Below are positions 1 to 12,300 of a stretch of 64,000 nucleotides of DNA, piece after piece. The stretch is taken from positions 176,442 through 240,441 of the forward strand of contig SDOX01000122.1 in NCBI GenBank assembly GCA_004565275.1, written 5' to 3'. The notes beneath the pieces were generated by a model. It had not been told where the DNA came from and ran no database searches. It saw only the letters and a program-made list of their open reading frames with translations. The number at the start of each line of letters is the position of its first letter. The stretch's first letter is position 1. Origin of the DNA: Nannochloropsis salina CCMP1776 (lineage: Eukaryota; Sar; Eustigmatophyceae; Eustigmatales; Monodopsidaceae). A program made the position numbers and the translations under genes.

Positions 1-1500
1 GGCTTTTTAAAGGGAGGTGTGGGAGGGGAAGACAGCGATCAGGCCCTCCCCACGCCAGAGGGAGAGGACTCACAGTGCAGACGCGCCCCAATAGCTTCCA
101 TCCGCCAAATACTCCCAGTCCCTGAACCCCGGTTCTCCTTTTTTTCGTACTCACCAAGTATATGAGTAGATACGAAAACCAGCACGCGGCACTGGCGTCA
201 TTCAAGACGTGGCCCATGGCGTAGGCGCGAATGCAGGCTTCGGCCAGCGGCTTTGCCTGAGCTTCCGAGGGTTGGTGGTTTCGGGAAAGGGTCTTTGGGG
301 GGTCCATTACGAGCTTGCTATGGGGATAGTCTGCTTTCGGAGAACATTTGTCAATGTTAAATGCTGTAGTCTGCACGCTACTTTCATCCTCTATGTCGTC
401 CTGAAGCACCCTGCCGGTAATCGAAAAGGACATGATTCTTGGTGCTTGTGATGCTCTCTTAGTGGAAAAGCTCCTCGATAAATAGGAAAAATACAAATTG
501 AAGAATTGGTTTGTCAGCAGGGTAATACTGTGCTGACGTCCCGGGTATCATCTGCTTTTGTTGTCAAGTACCGCATCGCATCCTGTCAGCCTCTCCGGAT
601 CGGTCGGCGTGCCTGAGTGACAATAATCCGTGCGTTCCTGATGAGGTGGAAACTAAATTAGTGGATGTAAAAACCACCTAGCGCATGGAAGGTCGAAGGA
701 TGCGCTATGCAGGTTATTTAAGGATTACTTTAGAGCAATACCCGGCATACGAAGTCTCAACGCCGGTGCTTCCGTCTCGCTGGAAAAACGAGTGGCGAAC
801 ATGGGTCTTTTAAGCGAAACATTTTTTTTATGAAAAAAAAATTACGCTGTTTTTTAGCGCTCCCCTGGAGGTGGTCTGAATGTAAGTCCATACACGGTGT
901 GACAGCTAAAAATCGTTCCACTACTGTATTCTGGCCACGAACAGACCAATGTGTCGATCATTAACCTCCTCCGAACAAACCGGTCGGTGCGAACGAACTT
1001 TTGTTATTTACGACTTGTCCAAAGTCCTCCGATTTGACGTGCAGCAAATTCCATGAGGAGCATCAGACATCCCATTTGTAACGTTGTATCTCGTACGCGC
1101 CGTGATGTTGTATCTCGTCTTCATCCACACCTTGAAAAGGAGTTGTCGTAATGGACGACCTTACTCGATGATGATAGTCACGATGAATAATAAGTCTCAA
1201 CTTACGCTTCATTCAATCACCTGGCCAACTTTATCTGATCTAAAATCATTAAAATGAAGCAAGTAATAGACCGAAGACCAAACCAAAGAAACCCTACCAA
1301 TTGCAAAAATATTAAATTTTACTTCAAAAGTTCTTTCTCTTTCTTTGACAAGCATCAGATCTATTTCTCTTCAGTTTTATAAGTACTTTTCTGGAACTGT
1401 GCCTTCATGTTGCGTCGCTAAGCCTTTCCACATGAAGCCTCACAGCCATTTTCAATAAAACATACTTTTTTAAAAACTACAAGGTGCACTATACGTAGCA
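1..1500. other. Gene-free stretch at the left edge
   Basis: No convincing coding region was found. The only open frame of note (209-451, 80 codons) has no recognisable domain and no splice partner. Base composition is more AT-rich than in the neighbouring genes, which fits intergenic DNA. The right part (about 1200-1500) is especially AT-rich and lies downstream of the minus-strand protease gene that ends at 1757, so it may contain that gene's 3' untranslated region. Confidence 0.5.
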
Positions 1501-1756
1501 ATCTTCCTAGTATTTCAATAGCTTTATATGCCTTCCTATCGACTTTATGCTCGTGCAGGCATGAGTACGACAGGTATGTGCGCATGTGTGTGTGGCAGTG
1601 TGCGAATGAACGTGTGAAACGGTTGCAGAAAGGGTGGTGGCGTGTGTGCGTGTGGGTGTATCTCCTCTTCCGCGTCCATGTGCGTGCTTCCTGGCCCCCG
1701 CCCAGTCTCTAGACGGGCAGCTGACATCCTCTATCTCCTTGCGCACCAAACCGAGG

Positions 1757-4578
1757 TTAAAGCATCTCGATGTCCTCCTCCTCATCCTCATCCTCCCCCC
1801 CCATCGCCTTCGCTTGCCCATGCTCTACGAGTTCGTACGCCTTGGGGTTGGGTTTCCCTCCGCCCCCGCCCCCTCCATTCCCTCCCCCTCCCCCTCCCCC
1901 TCCGACCAATCCCGCCTGCATGCTCTCCGTGCCACGCCGCACACGGTCCATGGCCGCCGCCGCCGCCACCCGCGGGCTCACCCCCATCCCTCCCGCTCTT
2001 CCTCCCGGCCCTCCCGTTCGCCGCATGTGGACAAACATCATCACGCCCACGAACAAGGCGCCCACACCACCCAGTAGCTTCCAAACCATCGGACGGGCAT
2101 TTTCCCCACCGTCCTCCGCCGCGTCCTTCCAGGTCCCGCCACCCACGTCCTCCACGACAATATTGTCCACCCTCAAGGCTTTCAAACCACCCAACGCGCC
2201 AGATGAAGCTTTCAGACCGTCCATCAAACCTGCCGCAAACGTCGGCTCCTGCACGCGTGCGTGGAGGCTCTTCGCCTGGGCGGACATGCCGGCTTTCAGC
2301 CCTTCCTCTTCCTCTTCTTGCACCGCCAGCGGGTCTTCCACCCCTGTCAGTTTGTTCTGCTTGAGCTCCGCCTGCTCCTCCGTCAAGTGGACTCGGACCT
2401 TGACAATCGTCTCCCCGGCCGCCGCCTTCCTCTCGGACGGCACCACCTCCATGTTCCCACCCGACAACATCAAAATCTCGCTCAGGTGGGAGAGCAAGAA
2501 GGCTTCTTCCTCTTCGGACAGGCCCCCCTCTTCCCCCAAACCGTCCCCCTCCAAAACGAAAACCACGTCCATGACGCTTCCCTCCTGGGCCGCCGGGCAA
2601 GCCAACCCGGTGGCGCACGGACGGTTCCGTGTCGTCTTATGGCAGGACACCACGCCTTGTTCTTCCTTTCTCTCCATGGCCTCCCCTGTCTGTTGGCAGG
2701 AAGCATCGCAGGGTCCCCAGACGACCGCGTTGGAGCAGGTAGTGACGGGGGCGGCGTCGCTTCCTTTCCCCGCGGGGGCCACTGTGCCGTTGCATGTGAC
2801 CTGGCAGGGCACGGTCTTCTCCTTCAATGGCAATGGCGGGCACGCTTTCCCGTTCCCGGAGGCAGGGCGGGAAATTTTCATCTCCATCTTCTGTTCCCCC
2901 TCCAGGACCCCCGCCTCCTTCCCGTCCCCAGGGCAGACCGCCGAGCACTCCCCCACAGGGTCGCCCACGGCCATTTCACAGTCCAGGTCCTCCTTCCCGT
3001 CTTCCCCAGCGCTCGCCGCCGCGGTCGATACGACCGGCGCCGGGCTGCTCTCGCCTTCCACGTAGGCACAGGAAGCCGGCGCGAAGCCGATTTGTTTATC
3101 GTCCAGATTGAAAACCACGTCCTGCCCGCGCATGAAATTCGCACCCAGCACCGCCCCGGACCCGTTGTCCAGAAAGACCGAGCCGGCGCACGAGGCCCCG
3201 TTCTCCATGCATTCCAAGTAATTTTCCCGGGGCATGGGAACCTCCACGCCGTTGTCAAGGACGAAGACCAAGGGGGGCAGGGCCTCCATCTCCGAGGGGG
3301 ACAAGCGCATGGAACGGGAGCTGTAGGCGACCCCCGCCACGTCTTGGAAGACGCGTTGGAAGGCGGAGGCCACGCTCCGGGGCAGGTAGGTGTCGGTCGT
3401 TCCGCTGTCCACAATGGTCCCCTGCCCCGCATTGAACACATTGGGGTCAACGCCGATACTAGTGTTGCCGATTTTGATGTCCTTCAGGGTGACCGTGTAC
3501 CACCCGGTCGGCTTGGTCAGAGGCACCCATTGCAGAGGTTTGGTGTGGTGCTCTGTTTCATACCCGCCTGTACGGAGGAAGGGAGGGAGGGAGGGGAGAA
3601 GGGCGGGTGGGAGGAAGGGAAGGAGAGGCGTGTGAGAAAGAACTCGCTTTCATGGCATTTCTTTGGGAAAGGATCGCTGTCCGGCATGCAAGCGTTCCAG
3701 CGACCATACCACGGGACTTGGCCTGCCTCCTTACCTATGCGCATGGAGCCCCCGTCCTCGGTGAAACAGAGGGAGAAGACCGTGGCGTCAATTTTCCCAG
3801 CCTCCCGGAGTTTGGGCACGATGGTCAAGTCTTGAAAAGAGAGGCCCATGATCCCGTTCTCCAACTGCGTGCGGAACAGGCCCGTCTCGTACGTCTGGCA
3901 CCCAAAGACGAAGGGCATGCTCAAGTCCTGTCCCCCCCGGACGGGCGCCTGGGGGCTATCCCCCCCCAAGAACAACGTGTCCCGGACCTCGTAGGCATCC
4001 CATCGGCTCCCTTCCGCGTACGCGAGGGAGATGGAGCATTTGTTGTCCTTGCAGTGCCCGGAAAACTTGCATTCCGAGCAGTCCAACGCGTGGAAAGTGT
4101 CGGACTTGAGGACGTCGAACACGGGGTCCGTGTGGTCGTCCCCACACATCTGACACCCCGTGCACGGAAAAGCCGTCCAGTGACTACCCGTGTCCAAAAT
4201 GACCGAGACACGCTGTGCGGGCGTTCCAACGAACACAAATGCGTAGTGTGTGCCGTATCCGGCGTGTAAGGGTAGGTCTGCTTCGGGAGGGCTACCAGTG
4301 CTGCCGTTGGCGGCGATAGCCCTGGAGGGGGGTGCCGACTCCTCAAGAAAACGACGATACCCTTCGTGGTCCTCCCCGAAAAGCATCCGCAACTTGTGCG
4401 GTGGGAGAGGACGACGGGCCTGCATTTGAATCGGTGCCGTCATCATTCCAGAGGTCGAGGCAGTTATTGGGGCTATCGCCACAGCAGCCAGTGCAAAGAC
4501 AGTGGCCGCTGTTCCCATCTTTCTCCTGATGAACCGCGGCCCCGCTTGGCGTCGTTGCTGCTCTTTATGGGCCAGCAT
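1757..4578 (-). CDS. Membrane-anchored pepsin-family aspartyl protease with Cys-rich module
   Basis: Two exons, 4578..3735 and 3567..1757. The intron 3568-3734 starts GTAAGG and ends with a pyrimidine tract and CAG. The product is about 884 residues. Both catalytic motifs of the A1 pepsin family are visible: DTGS near residue 129 and DSGTT near 335, so the enzyme should be active. A signal peptide is present; it may begin at Met1 or better at Met21 (4518), where a hydrophobic run starts. After the catalytic domain come a Cys-rich region with WGPC...C spacing that resembles thrombospondin type 1 modules, an acidic stretch, one transmembrane segment near residues 779-797, and a Gly-rich cytosolic tail. 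The tail contains YELV, which fits a YxxPhi endosomal sorting signal. By inference it is a type I membrane protease of the secretory or vacuolar system. Its start faces the ataxin-10 gene across about 575 bp. Confidence 0.88.
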
Positions 4579-5153
4579 GAGTTCTACTAAGATAAGAGGA
4601 CCCTAGACAGTCGATAGTGTCCCAAAGAAGAGGAACGGAGAAGGTTTTTACCGTTTTATCACACTTTTTTGTTTGGGCCAACGATGCCGATCCTTGTACT
4701 TTGCGGCTCACTGTTCCGGTTGTATATGTTCAAGAAAAAGAGACCTAGGGTCAGTTTTACGCTCTCCTCACACCCACTCATCGTCCTCAGCTACAGGTCA
4801 CGACCAAGTTCGCGGTGGTCCCTCCAGCCCCGCAAATTGATACACGAAACTAGGACACGGCAGTTTCACGCCTTTCCAATCATCGCCCATCCGTTACGTT
4901 CAGGCCCTAGGGTCCCCAGCCCAAAGAAGGTCGCAATACGAGTCCATTCAGGCCTCGACAGGTCATGACGGGAGATGGGTACGCTAGAATGGGACCTCTA
5001 GGTCAACTTCTTGCGTTTAATTCGTCGAAAAAGGCGCTTGCGGAAAGGAAATGTGCGTGCATGGACGGCAAATCATCTTCTGGCAAGGGAGGCCTCTTCA
5101 GCGACGTCGACCTCCCCCCTGAAAGTTAAACTGCGTCTCAACCTTACTTTACT
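4579..5153. promoter_or_regulatory. Divergent intergenic region, protease / ataxin-10
   Basis: This stretch lies between the start of the minus-strand protease gene and the first proposed ataxin-10 codon. It should hold both promoters. No open frame looks coding and no motif could be assigned with confidence. Confidence 0.45.
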
Positions 5154-7110
5154 GTGATTCTTTTTTTAAAAAGGACCAACGCGTTGGATTTACATGCAAC
5201 CCAGATCCATGCATCCATGAGCTGGTTGCGAGAATATCGGGAAGAAGAGCCCGAAGAAGTTGAAGATGGGCATGCAAAAGCACACGCAGGGTTGTTGCAG
5301 TTGGCCACGGCAGGGAAAGTGACGATGGAATTGCGGGAAGCGCGCGACGCATGCAGGATAGGAGGCCAGGTATGTATTTGACAAGACCAAGGATTTACAA
5401 TTAATGGGCAGGTCATTGAAAAGCTTTAGGAGGGATGGCTTGTTGAAATTGGTATCTCCCCAAATCAACCCCTACGGCACACAGGCAACCCAGACACAAT
5501 TATTCCCTCTCTATGGAAAAGTGAAAAATATTCTATCTCGCATAGTGCTCTTTCATACAAGCGTCAACGCAGTACATGATCGCTTGGGGGTCGCCGAAGC
5601 GGACACTAGAGAGGTTCGGCGCATGGCCTTAGCAGCCCTGCAATTTTTGGCTAACCTGACTGCCGGGAACGCAGAGACCTCAGAACGGCTTTTCAAAGAC
5701 GCACGCCAAGGGGCGATCATGGATTGGCTGGAAAGTTTTGGACAGGATCGTATGTTGGTGACGTGCACGTGTGTGGTCGTACACAACTATCTTGCCTGTG
5801 CGTCTCAAAAGCAAGCCGCGGTCAAGGATTTTTTAGAGGAGGCCGCCTTGGTCACCAAACTCCTCCGGCTCGTCTTACCACCATCAATACCTTCGTATTC
5901 GTCATCTTCCGTATCCTCATCCTGCCGCGCCATGGGTATTTCGGCGCCGCGTCATCATGACAGGCATCGGGGCCCTCCAGGGCAAGCTGAGGGGGAAGAA
6001 GAGGACCCGGTGTTTGAATGGATCTATTTGATTCTGCTTAAGGTGCTAGAAGCACAGGAAGGACTCAGAGCCTTTGATAAAAGTGGATTGGATAGACATG
6101 CGCTGTATAAAGGGATGTCGACATCGTTACCGTCCGTCTCGGCGAAGGCGCCCGGCCCACGCGGGGCTCCCCCACCCATCTTCACTGCAGAGCAGCTAGT
6201 GCTGCTTCACCTGGCAGAGCACACCTTGACAGACAGGTTTTTAGACACACAAGGACAACAAAGAGACGATGCACCCTTGCTGTTGCGGGACGGCGGCGTG
6301 TGGGTGCTCGAACTTGTGCACCGGGTCAAGGAATATCTCCAAGCGAGAAGATTCTCGGCCCGACCAAGCACGCCCTCGAGTGCAAAGGCAAGCAAGGGTA
6401 AAGAGGGACAGTATGAACAAGCGAGGCAACCCGAATGGCTCCTGCTGGACGAGGCTGTCGCCACGGTCATGCGCCTGATCGGTACCCTCCTTGCCAGGGA
6501 GGAAAGGCAGGAGGGAGGGCGGGAGGAAGGGAAGGAGGACGGGCGCGAACTTAGGGATCTATTGCTTGAACACGACGTCATCAGTCTCATCCTGCAACTA
6601 CTGCAAGGGGAAGGGGGGAAAGCGAACGGAGAGATTCCTCCCATGGACCGCGCGCGGAGCCACGGGGGCCCCGCAAGCACAGCCCGCATGGACGCAGAGG
6701 TCCCCGACGGCTCTCAGCCATCGCCCTCTCTCCCCACCCCAGAAGGTCGAAAAACCCGCTTGATTCAGGTATTGGGCAATCTCTGCCACGGCCATGGCCG
6801 CGCGCAGGAGATGGTGCGGGAGCAACAGGGGTTGCCTCTAGTGTTGAACCACTGCAATGTGGATTCCGAGAACCCTTTCCTGAGGGAGTGGGCAGTGGTG
6901 TGCGTCCGTTTCCTGTGCGACGACCCGGAAAATCGACGCGTGATTGCCTCGCTCCAAGGGCAAGAGGTTGTACAGAGCCCAGTCATGCAAGAGATGGGGG
7001 TGGATGCCCGGCTGGTAGCGGCCGAGCAGGGACGGCTCAGGCTCCATGTCAAGAGGAGGAGTGTCGAGGGGGGGAAGAGAGCAGGACCTGGAGGTCCTCC
7101 GCAATTTTGA
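5154..7110 (+). CDS. ATXN10: Ataxin-10 family armadillo-like protein
   Basis: The C-terminal 100 residues carry the conserved ataxin-10 domain: a run beginning LIQVLGNLCHG, then the segment containing NPFLREWAV and the adjoining FLCDDPENR. Upstream the protein is alpha-helical and consistent with armadillo-type repeats, for example ALAALQFLANLTAGN. Proposed exons are 5154..5369 and 5485..7110, joined in phase 0 (donor CAG|GTATGT, acceptor ACACAG), giving about 613 residues. The exon join is the weak point: nearer AG acceptors at about 5411-5430 would put the reading frame out of phase, so I chose the first in-phase one. Ataxin-10 proteins in animals and yeast (Ctr86/Cpr) are linked to cytokinesis and septin control; the role here is inferred only from family. 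A Glu/Gly-rich insert lies near 6505-6550. Confidence 0.8.
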
Positions 7111-7600
7111 TGAGAGGCCAACCAAGGACCTAAAAAGAAATAAGGGGCACCAGTCTCTTCCTGCTCTGCCAGCCCGAGACCCAACGCAAGGACCCTCTAG
7201 AGGGTCAAAGGGAGAAGCGGTACGTTGGTTGACTTGACCGTGGTAAGGTTCGCGTCCTTCGGCCTTCTCAGCCTTTCCTGTCTCCCCCGTCGCCATCCTT
7301 CCTCTTTTGAGCAACGCCAGTGCACCTCTGTACATAACCCTCTCCCTCGTAAATTCTCAGGCTCCTCCTCCGTCACCATGGTACACCCCCCCAAAAAATA
7401 ACGCAATGGCTGCTTTTCAATCGACCCCTGTGCTCCCCGTCGCTCCCTCCACTTTATCTTTCCCATTGCCTCCCCTCCTTTCTCAGCTTCCCGCCTTTTC
7501 TTTCGACCGCTATCGCCCTTAGGAGCCGCCCGCCCTTCCTCTTCCTTTCCCTTCTTCTTCCGATCACACATGACCCCACCCTCACCGACGGCATGTCTCC
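7111..7600. other. Convergent 3' intergenic region
   Basis: This stretch separates the stop codons of the ataxin-10 gene (+) and the plastid protein gene (-). The plus strand is pyrimidine-rich from about 7250 to 7600. Open frames here overlap that simple sequence and are not convincing. A short palindrome (ACCCTCTAGAGGGT) lies near 7190-7203. Confidence 0.4.
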
Positions 7601-8626
7601 TCACCGCTTTGCCACCACCTCCCACAGCCTCTCCGTGACCCTGTTCTCCTCATTCAAACGGATCAGGCTCCGCAAGGCCCCCGCGCTCCACTCCCCCCCT
7701 GTGATCAAAGCCCTCTCCACCGGACCCGCCACATCCAGGTCCTTTCGGAGCTGGTCCGTGGCCTCCAATGCGCTTTGCACCGATGACTCGGCTACATCCA
7801 AAAAAGTCGCGTCGGGCGCCGTTTCTTTTCGGAACCGCCGGTACCACCCACCCAGCCCTTGGGAGAGTTTTTGCACGTAGCCATGTTTCCGGTTCATCTT
7901 CGCCATGAAGTTGTGCACATTCAGGGCCCATTTCCCCGTGCCCCTTGCAGCCTCACCGGCGTCGGAGGGCGTTACTGTGCAGGAATAACTCGTCCAAGCG
8001 GCTCCCACCAAGGCGAGCCAAGGACCACCCAGGGCAAACCCGGCCAGCGCACCCACGACTGCCGACGCCTGCCTGACCGTGTTGTCGTTAGCAACAATGT
8101 CGTCCTTCAAAAAGGTGTCGGGGATGCCTTTCAGGGTTTTTAGCTCGCGTTTCTCCGCTTCCACGGCACTGGCGTGGGCGCTCTCTTCCTCGATGACAGC
8201 CGCAGTAAAACGGCTTAACTGTTGAGGAGGCATTGGTACCTTGGCATCACTGTTTTTCACCCCTACAGTAGGGCTAGAGCGACTGTTACTAGTGCTGGCC
8301 GCTTTTGCTGGCGTTCGCTCTTTCTTTTCTTTTTGTGACGGCACAGGACTGACAGAGGGCTTGTCCACAGGGGGGCTCACACGGGATCGAATCCGCTGCA
8401 ACCACGACGCTTGCCATTCAGATGGGTTCACCATTTTCATGACATCCCGCTGGGCATACATAGGGCCAGAAATAGCCGCGTGCCTCTGTGAGGAAGCGAG
8501 CAAGGAGTCGGTCTTGGCAGGACGGAGAGGATGCAAAAAAGCGTTTGTTGAAGGAATGCCGCCCAGAAGTAGCACAGGAGCAAAAATAGCCATGGCCATC
8601 GGCAACGTCCAACAACGATTTACCAT
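7601..8626 (-). CDS. Plastid-targeted protein of unknown function
   Basis: Single-exon frame of 341 residues. The first 29 residues form a signal peptide, with a hydrophobic core MAIFAPVLLLGG. The junction STNA|FLHPL has phenylalanine just after the likely cleavage site. That is the hallmark of bipartite plastid targeting in red-derived complex plastids. A low-complexity Ser/Lys/Pro linker follows. Near residues 190-220 is a Gly/Ala-rich hydrophobic segment (ASAVVGALAGFALGGPWLAL) that could cross or dip into a membrane. The C-terminal half is amphipathic helix with a conserved-looking GWYRRFR patch. I do not recognise a family. It reads like one of the many lineage-restricted plastid proteins of stramenopile algae. 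The start is well supported because the signal peptide begins at the first ATG. Confidence 0.75.
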   Translation of the reverse strand: MVNRCWTLPMAMAIFAPVLLLGGIPSTNAFLHPLRPAKTDSLLASSQRHAAISGPMYAQRDVMKMVNPSEWQASWLQRIRSRVSPPVDKPSVSPVPSQKEKKERTPAKAASTSNSRSSPTVGVKNSDAKVPMPPQQLSRFTAAVIEEESAHASAVEAEKRELKTLKGIPDTFLKDDIVANDNTVRQASAVVGALAGFALGGPWLALVGAAWTSYSCTVTPSDAGEAARGTGKWALNVHNFMAKMNRKHGYVQKLSQGLGGWYRRFRKETAPDATFLDVAESSVQSALEATDQLRKDLDVAGPVERALITGGEWSAGALRSLIRLNEENRVTERLWEVVAKR

Positions 8627-9325
8627 GGCGTATTCTCCAATGCAATATAGAGCCTGCCGCGGGTGGATATGGATGGGAACAGTGGAAGGAGAAGTGGAAC
8701 ACTTACAAGATGCGGTCGGGGTTACGCTTCAATGTCGAAGGCCAACGGCCCTCCTTGACGAGCTAGCGATGACATGGAAAAAGAAACTTTCTTTCCGAGA
8801 CCTCACGCATGAAACCTGTATCACAAGGCTATACATGTCTTGGAAGTAATTTCACGTCATGAACTATCCCAGTTTTGTGGAGGCCAGGGCAAGAAGCAGG
8901 GAGGCGTGTGCAAGCGTCAAATAACCTCCTCTCTCCCTGATGCCCGTGTGGAATGGCAGCCGCGTTGTCCCCACGAGGAAAGCACGCATCATTTGAAAAT
9001 ATTCGTAGAAAGGTTGCTGCATATGTTGCCATTGAGTCATTAAAAGAACAAAGGCACGTGACCGAAAAGACACGACAGCATCAACGGATATTGATTTTCT
9101 CATTTCTGGATACCTTTCAGGGTGCTTTAACCTGTGCTTCTGTACGTTTCTTTTCGGAGACCTGGTCCGTCGTGCTTTCAAGCTAATCAAACATGCAGCC
9201 AATCCCTCCGTGCCCCTACCCGTGTCCACGGTCGACTATCCTGGGCCCCCGCCTCCTCTTACTCTTGGCTCGCCTCCCCCCCCCCAACCAGGGAGTGGGC
9301 CGATGCTGGCTTTCCCCATCTCCTT
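8627..9325. promoter_or_regulatory. Upstream region of the plastid protein gene; MCM4 3' side
   Basis: The stretch holds the promoter side of the minus-strand plastid gene and the 3' end of MCM4. Short frames on both strands (8829-9229) have no recognisable domain, no clear start context and atypical composition, so none is called as a gene. Confidence 0.4.
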
Positions 9326-12300
9326 CTATTGGATCAAGACCGTGTGGCTCGCCGGGAGGTACTTGACCACGCCCTCGGGCTCCAGCTCCTTCCTCAAAAC
9401 CTCCACCAGCAATCCCTGCTTGACTTCGACCGTGCTCTGCGCCTGCACCCCTTGCCGGATCTCGCTCACGCTCAGCCGAAGCCCTTTCCGCGCCCCCAGA
9501 AATTCCTTCACGGCCGCCGCCAGCAACTGCCTCGCCTCCCGGTCCCGGCTTGTCCCGTCGATGTTCCCCAGGTCCAATTTCCCTGTCTCCGGGTCGGTGG
9601 CCGCCTTCAAAGTGGCCTCCGCCATCAACCGCATGGCTTCCACCACGTCCGACTGCTCCACCACCGTGGCCAACCGGATCTTGGCCAGTGCTTCGGACAG
9701 ACGGATCAAAGATTCCAGCTGGCGTGGCGTGGCCGTGATGGTCTTCCCTTCGCCCCCGCTTCCCCGCAGCCCCAGGTACCCCTGAATGAGTTGTTCCCCT
9801 GCTTCTTCGGAGAGAACAGGGAAGACGTGGGCGCGCGCGTAGGCAATGTAGTCCTTGAGCAGGGCGTGGTCGACGTCCGGGGCCTGAGGGAGGGGGGGAA
9901 GGGGGGGAAGGAGGGCAGGGGTGTGTGATTTGTGCCGGCAGGGAGCTATCATGCGGAGGGCGAGGTCAAATGACAGGGAGCGTGGGGCCCTCCAAAAAAT
10001 ATGAAAGAGATTTTCCATGGCTCGTGGGCGGTGCCTGATGTTAACCGAGAGATAGGGGGGTCGGGGGGGGGGGAGGAACACCAATAGGCACCCTTTGCGA
10101 AAAGCAAGGGCGCGATGGGCACGCCTGCAAGTCTTTCCTGGAGAAAGCAGATGGATCCATTCCCCCCTCGGGGCCTACCTCGACGGCAGGTTCCTCGTAA
10201 TAGAGCGAGATCAAATGCCGCGCCAGACGCCGGTCCTTGTCCTCGTCCGGGCTGTCCAGGACCAAATAGATGAGGTCGAAGCGGGACAAGAGGGTGGGTG
10301 GCAACTGGATGTTTTCCACCACGGACAAGCGGGGATTATACCGGGAGTCGACCGGATTCGCGGAGGCCAAGATGGACGTGCGGGCATTCAGGGTGCAGAT
10401 GATCCCTGCCTTGGCGATGGAGACGGTCTGTTGCTCCATGGCCTCGTGGAGGATAGCCCGGGTGGTTTCGCTCATCTTGTCGAACTCGTCGATGCAGCAG
10501 ACGCCTTGGTCGCTCAGCACTAAGGCCCCCGACTCCAAGACCAGCTCCTTCGTCTCCACGTCCCGGATGACGGAGGCGGTCAGGCCCACCGCCGATGAAC
10601 CTTTCCCGGAGGTGTAGATGCCTCGAGGGGCCAGGTTGTGCACGTAGAGGAGGATCTGCGATTTGCTCGTCCCTGGATCTCCGCACAGCAGGATGTTGAT
10701 GTCCCCCCTGCAGTTCACGGCGCCGGGGTCCTCTTCTTCCTCTTCTTCCTCCTCTTCCCCTTCCCGTCTATCGCCGTCCATGCCCGCGCCAGTCCCTTCC
10801 GGGGCCAAGCCCGCCCTCCCTCCCGCCCTCCCTCCCGCCCTCTCCCTCCTTCCCGCCCTCCGCTCCCACCCACGCCTCTCCTTCCGCGCCCCTGCCTTCT
10901 TGTCCGTTCCTCCAAACAACAAACACAGGACCCCTTTCTTCACGTCCTCCATCCCCCAAATCGAAGGGGCCACTGCCCGGGACAATTTTTCGTAGATCCG
11001 AGGGTCTTGGGACAGGGCCTTGATCTCGGCCACCCGCGACGCCGGCAAGTGCAAGCCGCGCATCCGGGTAGTATCGGACCCCGTCGTCCCCACCCCCACC
11101 CCTTCGCCGTCCACCCCGGCTGGTCCCGACCGACCTGTGCCTTCCCCCGGGCCCGCCTCCACCTTCATGTCCTTGTCGACGTGACTGAAATGCAGGGCTT
11201 CCACGTGAGTTTTGTACACGGAGCGGAGCGTGGTCAAGCGGGGGTGGACCCGGCGAGGCGCCGCCCGCAAGATCCCCGTCACCTCCACCCGATCCCCCGG
11301 ACGCACCGCGTCCGTGAGCTCGTCGAAGGCAAAGAGGGTCAGGCTGTTCGGGGTTTCGCCCTCGGGGATTTCATCGGGGGTTTCCTGCATCCGGATGATC
11401 TGTTTGTTCGTGTAGGCGCACCGGTTCGTCAACAGCTCCATCGCCTCCTTGGCCTGGCAATGCTCGCAGCGGACAGGCTCCTCGATCCGGCCCCGGTCGT
11501 TCTCCACCAGCACCTCAAAACCACACATAAAGCAGCGGAAACACCCTAAATGGAGCTCGGGAATAATGGTGCTGCAGCGAATTACCATGCCTCGCAAGGC
11601 AACCAGGTGGTCCACATCCTCTGGATTCAAATTCCGCATCTTGCTCACCCGTTTCAAATTGAAAAGACGCACCTGGATCCGCCTCCCGTCCTCCCCTTCC
11701 CCCCCTCCCTCCCCCCCTCCTTCCCCCCGCATTCGGGCAGCTTCCTCGTTGACGACCTTATCCATGAAAGAGACCGTCTCCTGCGGGTAGTGGGTGATCA
11801 CGTGGTACAGCCGCCGGGCCGGGAGGAAATTCCACAAATGTCGGCAGTTCAAATTGATCCCCAGGTCCCGGTTCGCTATCGCCGTTCGAATCAGGGACAA
11901 GTAGTGCGATTCTCCCTCCCCCTCGCCTTCCTCCTCCCCCGGTGCGGTTGGGAGGCGGTAGCGGCGCAGGAACTGCCGAAAACGACGGACGAAATGGAGG
12001 ATCGGGTAGGTGGTGCCCCATATCACCGCCCCTTCCAAATCCGCGTCCCCCGGTTCCACGAGCCTCCTCTCCCCCGCCCAGACCTCCCAACTCATCGTCC
12101 CCTCCCCCTCCTCCTCCTCCGCCTCCGCCTCCGCCTCCGCCTCCCCCACCCCCACCTCCACCTCCTCCTCCTCCTCCTCCTCCCCCCCCGCCCCTTCCCT
12201 CCTCTTCCATCCCCTCGTCTTCCAACAAATCCATCCCCAGAGAGCCCGGGGAGTGCTCTTCCCCCCTCCCTCCCTCCCGAAAGGAGGGGGCCGGGCTGGC

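Noticed and set aside
209-451. 80-codon frame at the left edge
   Set aside because: No domain, no splice signals that extend it, and composition like the surrounding intergenic DNA.
1634-3835. Long plus-strand open frames opposite the aspartyl protease
   Set aside because: They are GC-rich shadow frames of the minus-strand protease, with Ser/Pro/Arg low complexity and no domain. The protease frames carry both catalytic motifs.
8829-9229. Minus-strand 121-codon frame upstream of the plastid protein gene
   Set aside because: No domain and no coherent start; it occupies the presumed promoter and the MCM4 3' region.
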